Positions 1 through 8,013 of a stretch of 41,713 bases of DNA are shown here, piece after piece. The DNA comes from Gammaproteobacteria bacterium (GTDB taxonomy: Bacteria; Pseudomonadota; Gammaproteobacteria; GCA-001735895), in the NCBI GenBank assembly GCA_024224415.1, contig JAAENK010000020.1:1-41713 (forward strand), written 5' to 3'. Made by a program: the position numbers and the translations under genes. Under the pieces are notes generated by a model. That model made no database searches, was not told the DNA's origin, and was given only the letters and a program-made list of their open reading frames with translations. Numbering within the stretch: the first letter of the stretch is position 1; each line of letters begins with the position of its first letter.

Positions 1-543
1 ACGCAAAATACTGCCTGGACCAATGTTGAACTCGCACTTGAGAATCTGCGTAAGCATGATTGTTTAAATTATCAGGAAATCATCAAACTGTCGGTCGATG
101 AATTACGGTCACATATACGACCCGCGGGATTCTATCGACGCAAGGCTCGCAGTATTCAGGCCATTAGCCAATGTCTGCAAGACAGCCAGGGCATCGAGGC
201 ATTGAGTGGGCAAGATCACCAATACAGTCGTGCGTTATTACTTGGTATTTGTGGTATTGGGGAAGAAACCGCCGACGCGATATTATTGTATGCATTCGAA
301 AAGCCAGCATTTGTGATCGACAAGTATACCAGGCGGATCATGAGTCGCCTGGGTCTGGTGGATATCGGTTGCAGTTATCCAGTTCTTCAACAAGTCTTTG
401 TTTCCAGGCTGGAAAGCAGGCTTGAACTGTTTCAGGAGTATCATGCCTTACTGGTAGCTCAGGCTAAAACGCATTGCCGAGAAATCCCCGAGTGTGAGAC
501 TTGCCCGCTACAGAATTGCTGCCATTATTTTCACAAATTGTGA
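1..543 (+). CDS. EndoIII/MagIII-like DNA glycosylase, 5' truncated by window
   Basis: Frame 1 is open from the first base, so the gene starts outside the window and the 113-aa track ORF (202) is only its tail. The visible 180 residues begin with the TQNTAWTNV motif of the endonuclease III-related HhH-GPD family (COG2231, which includes 3-methyladenine glycosylases such as MagIII). The hairpin reads LGICGIGEETAD and is followed by FVIDKYTRR, which supplies the conserved catalytic Asp. The position that is Lys in bifunctional EndoIII (GRKTA) is Glu here, so a monofunctional glycosylase without lyase activity is inferred. Four C-terminal cysteines (C-x5-C-x2-C-x5-C) fit an iron-sulfur cluster loop close to the EndoIII pattern. 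Base-excision repair of alkylated bases is the likely role; the exact substrate is unknown. It is followed by two more forward genes. Confidence 0.85.
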   Translation, partial: TQNTAWTNVELALENLRKHDCLNYQEIIKLSVDELRSHIRPAGFYRRKARSIQAISQCLQDSQGIEALSGQDHQYSRALLLGICGIGEETADAILLYAFEKPAFVIDKYTRRIMSRLGLVDIGCSYPVLQQVFVSRLESRLELFQEYHALLVAQAKTHCREIPECETCPLQNCCHYFHKL

Positions 544-612
544 GAGTATTTTTTCCCCTGTGACCTTGCTACACTACTCGCCTGGATTAGCCGACTTTAA
601 TGGAGAAATGGA

Positions 613-873
613 ATGACTAAACTGTCGACAACAATCATGATACTGTGGCTTCTGTTATGCAGTCATGCGTTCGCCTTACCAATCAACGTCAATACCGCTA
701 CCGTCGAGCAGATTGCCGATGCTTTATATGGCATAGGTCCCCACAAGGCGCAGGCAATAGTAGATTATCGAGAAAAGCATGGTAAGTTTAAATCACCAGC
801 CGAGCTTGCCAGGGTTAAGGGTATCGGAAAAGGAATCATCGCGGGTAATCAGGGTGATATCATCGTAGACTAG
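613..873 (+). CDS. ComEA-like helix-hairpin-helix exported protein
   Basis: The 86-residue protein has a clear N-terminal signal peptide (hydrophobic core [14 protein letters not shown]) and then a single ComEA-type tandem HhH domain: [35 protein letters not shown], and RVKGIGKGI. In this family the domain binds double-stranded DNA in the periplasm; in competent bacteria ComEA pulls incoming DNA across the outer membrane. Many gammaproteobacteria carry this short one-domain form (YbaV-like), and competence has not been shown for all of them. A good ribosome site (TGGAGAAATGGA) lies just before ATG 613. It is 4 nt upstream of the DUF721 gene and probably co-transcribed with it. Confidence 0.88.
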   Translation: MTKLSTTIMILWLLLCSHAFALPINVNTATVEQIADALYGIGPHKAQAIVDYREKHGKFKSPAELARVKGIGKGIIAGNQGDIIVD

Positions 874-877
874 GTGT

Positions 878-1324
878 ATGAGCAATAAACACCTGTCGAG
901 TTGGTGTCAGTCAATACTGCCAGCCAATTATCAACAAATTAAAAACCAGACCGAGAAGTTTCAACGGTTTTTGCGCGATCAACTACCCGAGCCGATAGCG
1001 GGGCGTATTCATGTCATGAATGTCACTCAAACAGAAATCGTGGTGGCTGTTGACGACTCGCAGGTTACCAATTACTTACGTCTACATCATCGAGAAATGC
1101 AGCAGCAATTGCTGGAAACCTTTCAATGCAATCATAAACTTCACTTTAAGACCCTGCCGGGTGAAGTGCTGGCCCATAGCGGGCGAGGGGATTTCAGAAA
1201 ACCCAGCCGTGTATCCACCGAAAATATCGATGGTATTAAGCGCGGTGCACAGTGGATAGAAGATGATCCACTGAAACAGGCGCTGGAATCGCTGTCAGAA
1301 AGTTTGAATTCGGGTGATGACTAA
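878..1324 (+). CDS. DUF721 / DciA-like protein
   Basis: This 148-aa protein has the layout of DUF721 proteins: a short N-terminal helix, then the core LPEPIAGRIHVMNVTQTEIVV with AVDDSQVTNYLRLHH, then a beta strand (KLHFKTLPGE) and an acidic helical tail. DciA, the ancestral bacterial DnaB-helicase loader, belongs to this family. That makes helicase loading or another nucleic-acid role possible, but short gammaproteobacterial members are not all characterised. The start ATG 878 is preceded by AGGTG and sits 4 nt after the ComEA-like stop, so the two genes look like one transcription unit. The 79-aa ORF at 1020 is an out-of-frame shadow. Confidence 0.7.
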   Translation: MSNKHLSSWCQSILPANYQQIKNQTEKFQRFLRDQLPEPIAGRIHVMNVTQTEIVVAVDDSQVTNYLRLHHREMQQQLLETFQCNHKLHFKTLPGEVLAHSGRGDFRKPSRVSTENIDGIKRGAQWIEDDPLKQALESLSESLNSGDD

Positions 1325-1338
1325 CTGGGTTACCAGTT
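1323..1338 (+). terminator. weak hairpin at end of the first operon
   Basis: AACTGG-GTTA-CCAGTT is a perfect 6-bp stem with a 4-nt loop, overlapping the stop codon of the DUF721 gene. It is followed by ATTGGGTTT rather than a clean U tract, so it is a weak terminator at best. Confidence 0.22.
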
Positions 1339-1418
1339 ATTGGGTTTCGTGCTTCAATCTAAGCTACCGGCTGCCATTACGACGGTTTCCCAAAGTGGTG
1401 ACCAGATTAGATTTAATA

Positions 1419-1769
1419 CTATTCCATCTTTGAAGTGATTTCATCGTATCCTCTCATAACACCTGTTGATACTATGGTTTCAAAGTACTCAACTTTCAGA
1501 TCAAAGGCTTTTAACAACTTTTGCGTACCTGGCTTCACAACGGAATCATCAAACGCCCCTTTAACAAAGTGGCCAACAGAGTTGATGTCTTTCCAAAAAG
1601 TCATTACAAGAAGTTCATTGTCAGTGCCATTAACTTTACGGGTGAGCGTTGCTCCTAAATGGCCTGGTAATTCTGTCATCTCAACGAATGTAGTTCTTTG
1701 TAGATGGTCGGCATACTTTTCCAGCACATCGTCTGCTCCTGCGACCGCACGCCAGTACCGAATTATCAT
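1419..1769 (-). CDS. ABM-fold (antibiotic biosynthesis monooxygenase-like) protein
   Basis: The 116-aa reverse-strand protein opens MIIRYWRAVA and continues through YADHLQRTTFVEMTELPGHLGATLTRKV, LLVMTFWKDINSVGHFVKGAF and VEYFETIV. This is the beta-alpha-beta-beta pattern of a dimeric alpha/beta barrel, as in ABM proteins and related heme-degrading or stress-response enzymes. The start is preceded by a strong AGGAG (CTCCT on the plus strand at about 1777). The opposing 120-aa plus-strand ORF is a shadow. It stands alone with about 360 nt of non-coding DNA upstream. Whether it is catalytic cannot be said, because no signature catalytic residue is diagnostic in this fold. Confidence 0.78.
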   Translation of the reverse strand: MIIRYWRAVAGADDVLEKYADHLQRTTFVEMTELPGHLGATLTRKVNGTDNELLVMTFWKDINSVGHFVKGAFDDSVVKPGTQKLLKAFDLKVEYFETIVSTGVMRGYDEITSKME

Positions 1770-2133
1770 TTTATTTCTCCTGCTGTTTAGTTTATGAGTG
1801 TTTAGGGCATCCAGAGTGTAACAGGTGGATCACAAGGCTTTACAGACCAAAACTCCATTTATCATGCTTTTGGGGGAGATCAGGAATGTACGTCGTCAAA
1901 CCAGCTTGGACAGATATTCTACTCAACAGCAGTCATTTCCGATTCTGCCTAAAATAGTCAAAATTGGCACTAACCCCTTATTCGTGTGATACTCGTGAAC
2001 TAGCGTTAACGGCCATGAAGAAGTACTCGCTAACAACGGGTAACAATTCCCTCCAGATATAAACTTTATCTTTCCTGCAAGCTCATATCAAAATAGGTGT
2101 ATCATTGCGATTTCACAAAGGCGCTGAACAAAG
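1770..2133. other. intergenic region without recognised gene
   Basis: About 360 AT-rich bases lie between the divergent ABM and small-hypothetical genes. It should hold promoters for both, but no convincing -35/-10 pair stands out. A stretch near 1810-1950 stays open for about 46 codons on the plus strand without a start codon or any recognisable similarity. I see no RNA gene or repeat. Confidence 0.4.
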
Positions 2134-2442
2134 ATGATAGAACAAACCACGGATGACTCTTACGCTAGAAAATTCCATGTAATCAGCATCGAAAAATCAG
2201 TCCCCCCCGAAGGCGTGGCAGAGGGGGAATGGTATCACTATGTAATCGGCGGAGGCTCTTCTCAAATTATGGGAAAACGCTCCGGTACGCTGAAATCAGT
2301 GACTGATCACGTTGAAGAATTCGTAGGCAATCTGAATCAACGAACAACATTGGGCTACTCCCCCAATGCAGCACGAAAACCAGTTCCCAAAAAAATAATA
2401 CCCAACAATTTGTCGAGCGATAGTCAGTCTAAGGTGAGTTAA
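2134..2442 (+). CDS. small conserved-looking hypothetical protein
   Basis: The 102-aa protein has no signal peptide or membrane segment. The middle (GEWYHYVIGGGSSQIMG, then RSGTLKSVTDHVEEFVGNLNQR) reads as a compact alpha/beta unit. The tail (GYSPNAARKPVPKKI) is basic and proline-containing. I recall similar short proteins with a G-x-LKSVT...NLN-R pattern in other gammaproteobacteria but know no function for them. Codon structure is convincing and there is no competing ORF. It lies in an AT-rich accessory patch between two regulatory-looking gaps. Confidence 0.6.
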   Translation: MIEQTTDDSYARKFHVISIEKSVPPEGVAEGEWYHYVIGGGSSQIMGKRSGTLKSVTDHVEEFVGNLNQRTTLGYSPNAARKPVPKKIIPNNLSSDSQSKVS

Positions 2443-2689
2443 TAATATAAAAGCACTGGCCCACCACACTTACTTAAAATGTAAATATTGAAAATGGAGT
2501 GCGTATCGGACTGCCTGTTACCAATGCCCGCTGAGGGTCGCTGGAGCCGGTCACTTTTAGATACTTAGCGGCAGCAATGGGCACAAAGTGGTCATAAATT
2601 TTTGACCGCAAAAACTCGAAAATACCCTACTTAATTTATAGTATGAACTATATTAAGGGACAACAACTCCATATGTTGAGAATAAGTGG

Positions 2690-4009
2690 TTGAGTATTCG
2701 GTATAAACTTAAGCTTCTACTTTTGATTTTATTTATTTCTGCTATCGGAAATACCATATTTATTTTCATTTTGGAGGATCAGGAAGAGGACAAGCTCGAC
2801 TGGGTTATTCATACTCATATGGTATTAACTCAATCTGAAAAACTGCACAGTTCGATGATTGATGCAGAAACCGGCCAAAGAGGATATTTGCTCACCAAGG
2901 ATACTACTTATCTGGAACCATACTATCTCGGATTAACCTCTTCACAACAGAATCTTAAAACGTTAATGCAATTGACATCAGATAATCCAGGTCAACAGGA
3001 AAGATTGGATGCAATCAAAAATATGATGGTGAAAAAGTTCGATGAGTTGAGTAAGACGATCAGCTTGATGAAAACTAGTTCTGATCAAGCCAGGAATGAA
3101 GCGCTCCAAATAGTCAAGGAAGACATCGGTAAAAAATACATGGATGCTATAAGAGATGAGCTATTGGAATTTAACAGCATAGAGCAAGTTTTATTAGAAG
3201 AAAGAAAAGGTGACTTTAGAGAAAGCCGTGCCTACATCACCACAATCGTCGGAGCTGAAATCATATTTTTTATTACTATGGCGTTAGTCACATGGATATT
3301 TATTAGGGATAAATTATTTAGCCCACTAGAGAAATTACTTGAAACAACGTCAAAGGTTGAAAGAGGAGAGAAGCAACAAATTTCGGATGTGCTACCAGAT
3401 GACGAAATGGGATATTTGCTCTCTCGTTTTTATCAGATGAGTGAAAAAATACACTCAAGAACAGAGGAATTAAGCTATGCGGCTAGCCATGATCATTTAA
3501 CGGGGCTTAGAAATCGAAGCAACCTAAAGCGTGTTATTGATGAGTCTCTCGTCAATATAACGAGTGATGGCCAAAAAGTAGCCGTGTTATTTTTAGACTT
3601 AAACAAGTTTAAACAATTGAATGATACTCTTGGGCATGATGCTGGAGACGCTGTACTGATAGAGACGGCGAATCGTCTTAAGGACTCTGTTCGTCTTGAT
3701 GATGATGTTTTTCGATTAGGAGGCGATGAGTTTGTTATCGTAGCCAAGTATCTCTCTGAGTTATCTGAGGTAAAAAAACTAGTTTCAAAGATTGCTAATA
3801 AATTTTCGTCTACTTACATATTTCAGGGGGAGTCTTTAGACATCTCAATAAGTATTGGGGTAGCGATTGCGCCTGAAAATACGATGTATAGCGTAGAGCT
3901 ATTAAAGTTTGCGGATATTGCAATGTATATGGCTAAAGCTGATAAAGAAACCAGTTTCAAATTCTATGAAAAATCCATGCTAACTCCAGCTATTGATAGT
4001 CATCACTGA
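2690..4009 (+). CDS. membrane CHASE3-HAMP-GGDEF diguanylate cyclase
   Basis: This predicted diguanylate cyclase (2 GTP to c-di-GMP) has 439 aa. Residues 9-28 form TM1. Residues about 35-175 form a periplasmic CHASE3-type helical sensor (AETGQRGYLLT is typical). TM2 is about 183-205, a HAMP-like linker follows, and the GGDEF domain spans about 265-430. The active-site loop RLGGDEF (344-348) is intact, and RLDD nine residues before GGDEF matches the RxxD inhibitory site, so product feedback inhibition is likely. HDHLTGLRNR marks the domain start. There is no ATG at the right place: the start is TTG 2690 with only a weak upstream GAG. The gene is clearly more AT-rich than its neighbours (many AAA, TTA and ATA codons), which suggests a different origin. 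A tRNA gene lies just downstream. Confidence 0.88.
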   Translation: MSIRYKLKLLLLILFISAIGNTIFIFILEDQEEDKLDWVIHTHMVLTQSEKLHSSMIDAETGQRGYLLTKDTTYLEPYYLGLTSSQQNLKTLMQLTSDNPGQQERLDAIKNMMVKKFDELSKTISLMKTSSDQARNEALQIVKEDIGKKYMDAIRDELLEFNSIEQVLLEERKGDFRESRAYITTIVGAEIIFFITMALVTWIFIRDKLFSPLEKLLETTSKVERGEKQQISDVLPDDEMGYLLSRFYQMSEKIHSRTEELSYAASHDHLTGLRNRSNLKRVIDESLVNITSDGQKVAVLFLDLNKFKQLNDTLGHDAGDAVLIETANRLKDSVRLDDDVFRLGGDEFVIVAKYLSELSEVKKLVSKIANKFSSTYIFQGESLDISISIGVAIAPENTMYSVELLKFADIAMYMAKADKETSFKFYEKSMLTPAIDSHH

Positions 4010-4429
4010 ATCTTTTGCCTTCACAATTGAGTGGCCTTTAGACCATATATGAATCTCTCCTCTGGGCACACGCGATTATTCCTCCGATAAATACGAATGA
4101 CAGCTTTTCGAAACATGAGGGGTAGGGTGGGCTAATTCTCTACAGCACCACAATCCCGCCAGCGACCTTACATCCACATTTATTTATCCCCAAAATGAAA
4201 ATATCGGTCTGACAAGTTAGATACAAAAAACCTCTAAATTCAATTACTTAGAATTGAATCAAGTATGCCTGTAAAATCCTTTTAAAATCAACGGTTTAGC
4301 AATTGATTCGAATGATCTGGATTGCGCTAGTGGGAAATCCAACAAATAAAATAGTTGGTTTTTATGTTGGTATATTCGTTATTGTTTAATGAAAAATGCT
4401 TTTTAAAACAATGAGATAGAGGTAGAAAA
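4010..4429. other. AT-rich intergenic region next to tRNA-Asn
   Basis: These 420 bases hold no ORF or RNA I can support. They contain a perfect ATTCAATT/AATTGAAT inverted repeat (4238-4259) and a shorter CCAAC/GTTGG hairpin near 4340-4365 with a T-rich flank. They abut the 3' end of the tRNA gene, a usual integration point for mobile islands, but I found no second copy of the tRNA 3' end in the window. Confidence 0.4.
4238..4259. repeat. perfect AT-rich inverted repeat
   Basis: ATTCAATT-ACTTAG-AATTGAAT has two exact 8-base arms around a 6-base centre. No T run follows, so an operator or structural palindrome is more likely than a terminator. Confidence 0.4.
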
Positions 4430-4505
4430 TGGCTCCCCGGCCCGGGCTCGAACCAGGGACCCAATGATTAACAGTCATTTGCTCTACCAACTGAGCTACC
4501 GGGGA
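4430..4505 (-). tRNA. tRNA-Asn (anticodon GTT)
   Basis: The reverse complement folds into a full 76-nt cloverleaf. The acceptor stem is TCCCCGG/CCGGGGA, the D arm GTAGCTCAGTTGGTAGAGC, the anticodon loop CTGTTAA with GTT (plus-strand 4470-4472), and the T arm CCTGG-TTCGAGC-CCGGG contains one G-U pair. The discriminator base is G and the CCA end is encoded. It is transcribed away from the aminotransferase gene, and its promoter overlaps the hairpin between them. Confidence 0.97.
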
Positions 4506-4518
4506 ATTGAGGATGCGT

Positions 4519-4547
4519 ATACTAAATGAATTGAAATAATACGGCAA
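4519..4547 (-). promoter_or_regulatory. sigma-70-like promoter of tRNA-Asn
   Basis: Reading the reverse strand, TTGCCG (4547-4542) and TAGTAT (4524-4519) are separated by exactly 17 nt and end 13 nt before the mature tRNA 5' base. The -35 box lies inside one arm of the hairpin that probably ends the aminotransferase transcript. Confidence 0.5.
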
Positions 4548-4581
4548 CCATATTTATACGGCTATTTTTATGTGGTTACCG
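4542..4581 (-). terminator. hairpin downstream of aspartate aminotransferase
   Basis: On the reverse strand CGGTAACCA pairs with TGGTTGCCG (9 bp with one U-G wobble) around an AT-rich loop, followed by TATTATTT. It sits 29 nt after the aminotransferase stop. The long loop and imperfect U tract make it a moderate candidate. Confidence 0.4.
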
Positions 4582-4609
4582 TACCGTTATTTTACTCTCG
4601 GAGACAGTG

Positions 4610-5797
4610 CTAGGATTCAAATACCTGTTTGATACGCTCCATGGCTTTTTCCAGATTTTCCATGCTGGTGGCGAAGGAAATCCGCATATAACCTTCAGCA
4701 CCGAAGGCCGAGCCAGGCACCAGTGCAACACCTACCTGATCGAGTAATAGATTGGCGGCGTCGACGTCGTTTTTAAGGTCATCGCGCGAATCAATGAAGC
4801 CCTGAATGTTGGGAAAGCTGTAGAAGGTGCCATCGGACTCGACGCATTGGATGTACTTGATTGCGTTTAATGATTCGACGACATAGTCATGGCGTTTTTT
4901 AAATTCAACCACCATTGCCTTAACACAGTCGTGATCGCCATTCAGCGCCGCAACTGAAGCCGCCTGTGAGACTGAACAGGGGTTAGAAGTGCTTTGCGAT
5001 TGTATTTTCTTCATCGCCTTGATGATATCGGCAGGGCCAGCTGCATAACCGATACGCCAGCCTGTCATCGCATAAGCCTTGGATACGCCGTTGAATACCA
5101 TACAGCGTGGATAGAGGTCAGGGCAGGCGTTGAGGATATTGCAAAAACCTTCCTCGTTCCAGACGATGTGCTCGTACATGTCGTCGGTAACAATAAGTAT
5201 ATCGGGGTATTTCAGCAGTACTTCACCGAGCGCCGCTAGATCGGCCTTCGAGTAAGCGGTGCCAGTCGGGTTGGATGGGCTGTTCAAAACCAGTAAGCGG
5301 GTTTTGTCGGTGATGGCATTTTCGAGCATTTGTGCGGTCATTTTGAATCCGCTATCGATACCAGTTTCCACAATCACCGGAGTACCTTCGCCGAGGATAA
5401 CCATGTCTGGATATGAAACCCAGTAAGGTGCCGGGATAATAACTTCGTCACCCTCGTTCAGAATAGCCTGGGCGAGGTTATAGAAACTCTGCTTACCACC
5501 ACAGGAAACCAGAATTTGCTCGGGTGTATAAGAAAAACCATTGTCACGCTGGAATTTATCGATAATGGCCTTTTTTAGCACCACCGTGCCATCGACCGCG
5601 GTATATTTGGTCTGGCCCGCCTGAATCGCCTCGATGGCGGCGTCTTTTATGTGTTGTGGTGTATCAAAATCGGGTTCACCCGCGCCCAGGCCAATTACGT
5701 CGCGACCTTCAGCACGAAGCTGGGCGGCGAGGTTAGAAACGGCAAGCGTTGGTGAGGGTTTGATGGCATTGACGCGATGCGATAAATCATTAAACAC
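4610..5797 (-). CDS. PLP-dependent class I aminotransferase, aspartate aminotransferase type
   Basis: The protein has 395 aa, the usual length for the Igamma/AspC-type bacterial aspartate aminotransferase, which exchanges amino groups between aspartate, glutamate and their oxo-acids in the cytosol. Visible features are the N-terminal LSHRVNAIKPSPTLAVSN, the substrate loop GAGEPDFDTP, SCGGKQSFYN and APYWVSYPD in the PLP pocket, NSPSNPTG, the TDDMYEHIV aspartate that contacts the PLP ring nitrogen, the Schiff-base lysine in GVSKAYAMTGWRIGY, and the arginine in MRISFA that binds the alpha-carboxylate. Nothing is missing. It stands alone, divergent from uvrB. Some members also accept prephenate or aromatic amino acids, which would connect it loosely to the indolepyruvate oxidoreductase further on, but that is inference. 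Confidence 0.92.
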   Translation of the reverse strand: MFNDLSHRVNAIKPSPTLAVSNLAAQLRAEGRDVIGLGAGEPDFDTPQHIKDAAIEAIQAGQTKYTAVDGTVVLKKAIIDKFQRDNGFSYTPEQILVSCGGKQSFYNLAQAILNEGDEVIIPAPYWVSYPDMVILGEGTPVIVETGIDSGFKMTAQMLENAITDKTRLLVLNSPSNPTGTAYSKADLAALGEVLLKYPDILIVTDDMYEHIVWNEEGFCNILNACPDLYPRCMVFNGVSKAYAMTGWRIGYAAGPADIIKAMKKIQSQSTSNPCSVSQAASVAALNGDHDCVKAMVVEFKKRHDYVVESLNAIKYIQCVESDGTFYSFPNIQGFIDSRDDLKNDVDAANLLLDQVGVALVPGSAFGAEGYMRISFATSMENLEKAMERIKQVFES

Positions 5798-5964
5798 GGG
5801 GTTGTCCTGCTGGCATTTGGGTTAAGAGAGCGTGAAGAATAAACAATGCCGAGTGATGGGTAAAGCGCTGTCAGCAAATCATTGATATTTAGGCTTGATA
5901 CTATTACCCAGCCTCATGTTAAAGTTAGCGTTCGCTCCGAAAAATACATACCAGTTACAGGCAT

Positions 5965-7995
5965 ATGGCCAGAAAATTTCAGCTAATTACCGACTACTCG
6001 CCAACCGGCGACCAACCTCAGGCGATTGCACAGTTGGTCGAAGGTATCGGCGATGGCCTGATGTATCAAACTCTGCTCGGCGTTACCGGCTCGGGTAAGA
6101 CCTTCACCGCTGCTAATGTGATTCAAACGCTTGAACGACCCGCCATCATCATGGCGCATAACAAGACCCTTGCGGCGCAGCTTTATGGGGAAATGAAGGA
6201 GTTTTTTCCGCATAACTCGGTGCAGTACTTTGTTTCTTATTACGATTACTATCAGCCTGAAGCCTATGTACCGGCCTCGGATACTTTTATCGAAAAGGAC
6301 GCTTCAATCAATGAACACATCGAGCAAATGCGCCTGTCGGCAACTAAGTCGCTGTTTGAACGTCGGGATACCATTATTGTCGCTTCGGTTTCGGCGATCT
6401 ACGGCCTGGGCGATCCGGAATCCTATTTGAAAATGCTGCTGCATGTAGTAGTGGGAGATGAAATCGATCAGCGCAGTATTTTGCGGCGTCTAGCCGAATT
6501 ACAGTATCGGCGCAATGATCTGGAGCTTAAGCGCGGTACTTATCGGGTGCGTGGCGAGGTGATCGATGTGCATCCTGCTGACTCTGATCGTGAAGCAGTG
6601 CGTATTGAATTATTCGATACCGAAGTGGAGAAAATCAGCCTGTTCGACCCACTCACCGGTGAAATCAATAAAACCGTCAAGCGCATTACCATTTATCCGA
6701 AAACACATTATGCGACACCGCGCGAAACCATCCTCGCCTCGTTGGAGTTGATTAAGGCAGAACTCGTGGTGCGTCTCGATGAGTTAACTCGTAACAACAA
6801 ACTGGTCGAAGCCCAACGCCTTGAACAACGGGTTAACTATGATATGGAAATGATGCGCGAATTGGGTTATTGCAGCGGCATAGAAAACTACTCACGATAT
6901 CTGTCGGGCAGACAGACAGGCGAGCCTCCGCCGACATTGTTTGATTACCTACCGGATGACTGCCTGTTATTCATCGACGAAAGCCATGTTTCCGTTCCGC
7001 AGATTGGGGGTATGTATCGTGGTGATCGCTCACGTAAGGAAACCCTGGTCGAATATGGTTTCAGGCTACCCTCTGCGCTCGATAACCGGCCTTTACGTTT
7101 TGACGAGTTTGAACGTATGTCGCCACAAACCATATTTGTATCCGCCACCCCAGGCGATTACGAAGGCAAACAAAGCGGCGCGATTGTTGATCAGGTCGTA
7201 CGCCCCACCGGACTGGTAGATCCAGAAATCGAAATACGCCCGGCCTTGAGTCAGGTTGACGACGTATTGTCCGAAATCAACAAGCGCGTCGAACTGGGCG
7301 AGCGTGTGTTGATCACCACGCTGACAAAACGTATGTCGGAAGATCTGACCGATTACCTCGCAGATCATGGCGTACGCGTGCGCTACCTGCATTCTGATAT
7401 AGATACTGTCGAGCGAATGGAAATTATTCGTGACCTGCGCCTCGGTGAGTTCGACGTGTTGGTCGGTATCAATCTGCTGCGCGAAGGTCTGGATATGCCC
7501 GAGGTCTCGCTGGTCGCCATTCTCGATGCCGATAAAGAAGGTTTCCTGCGCTCTGATCGGGCCTTGATTCAAACTATAGGACGCGCGGCGCGAAACATTA
7601 ACGGCAAATCGATTCTCTATGCAGACCGAATAACCGGCTCGATGCAACGCGCCATCGATGAGACGGATCGGCGTCGAGACAAACAACGGGCGTACAATAA
7701 ATTACACGGTATCGAACCACGTGGCATCGTTAAGCAGGTTACCGATGTAATGGACGTTGGCTACGCCGATTCATCGAAATCGCGTATCAAACGTTTTGAC
7801 CACGTCGCCGAGCAGCAACAAGGTTACGATAAACTCAGCCCCAAACAGTTAACTGCAAAATTGAAGAAGCTGGAAAACAGTATGTACGACCATGCACGCA
7901 ACCTGGAATTCGAAGAAGCGGCGCAGGTCAGGGACGAAATCTCAGGACTCAAGGAGCTTTATTTCAAGGGCGATGAAATTGCTCTGGCTCGATAA
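5965..7995 (+). CDS. uvrB: excinuclease ABC subunit B (UvrB)
   Basis: The protein has 676 aa, essentially the length of E. coli UvrB (673). It is the damage-verifying helicase-like subunit of nucleotide excision repair, loaded by UvrA and then binding UvrC. In order: Walker [13 protein letters not shown], the beta-hairpin region [12 protein letters not shown], the DEAH-like box FIDESH with [18 protein letters not shown], the SATPG motif, the second RecA fold with [41 protein letters not shown], and a C-terminal UVR helix pair for UvrC ([20 protein letters not shown]). The start ATG 5965 gives the canonical MARKFQL N-terminus. I saw no clear CTG-N10-CAG LexA box in the 167-nt gap upstream. The 197-aa reverse ORF inside it is a shadow. 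Confidence 0.98.
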   Translation: MARKFQLITDYSPTGDQPQAIAQLVEGIGDGLMYQTLLGVTGSGKTFTAANVIQTLERPAIIMAHNKTLAAQLYGEMKEFFPHNSVQYFVSYYDYYQPEAYVPASDTFIEKDASINEHIEQMRLSATKSLFERRDTIIVASVSAIYGLGDPESYLKMLLHVVVGDEIDQRSILRRLAELQYRRNDLELKRGTYRVRGEVIDVHPADSDREAVRIELFDTEVEKISLFDPLTGEINKTVKRITIYPKTHYATPRETILASLELIKAELVVRLDELTRNNKLVEAQRLEQRVNYDMEMMRELGYCSGIENYSRYLSGRQTGEPPPTLFDYLPDDCLLFIDESHVSVPQIGGMYRGDRSRKETLVEYGFRLPSALDNRPLRFDEFERMSPQTIFVSATPGDYEGKQSGAIVDQVVRPTGLVDPEIEIRPALSQVDDVLSEINKRVELGERVLITTLTKRMSEDLTDYLADHGVRVRYLHSDIDTVERMEIIRDLRLGEFDVLVGINLLREGLDMPEVSLVAILDADKEGFLRSDRALIQTIGRAARNINGKSILYADRITGSMQRAIDETDRRRDKQRAYNKLHGIEPRGIVKQVTDVMDVGYADSSKSRIKRFDHVAEQQQGYDKLSPKQLTAKLKKLENSMYDHARNLEFEEAAQVRDEISGLKELYFKGDEIALAR

Positions 7996-8013
7996 TTAAA
8001 ACCGAGGGTTACC

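Noticed and set aside
2520-2565. GGGTCGCTGGAGCCGG near 2535 as a second tRNA-Asn 3' end (att site)
   Set aside because: Only about 10 bases resemble the T-arm and the TTCGA loop is missing; not enough for an attachment site.
5798-5964. LexA/SOS box upstream of uvrB
   Set aside because: No CTG-N10-CAG arrangement could be found in the gap; CTGT at about 5869 has no correctly spaced ACAG.
7093-7686. 197-aa reverse ORF inside uvrB
   Set aside because: Pure antisense shadow of a well-conserved gene; no ribosome site and no protein-like motifs.
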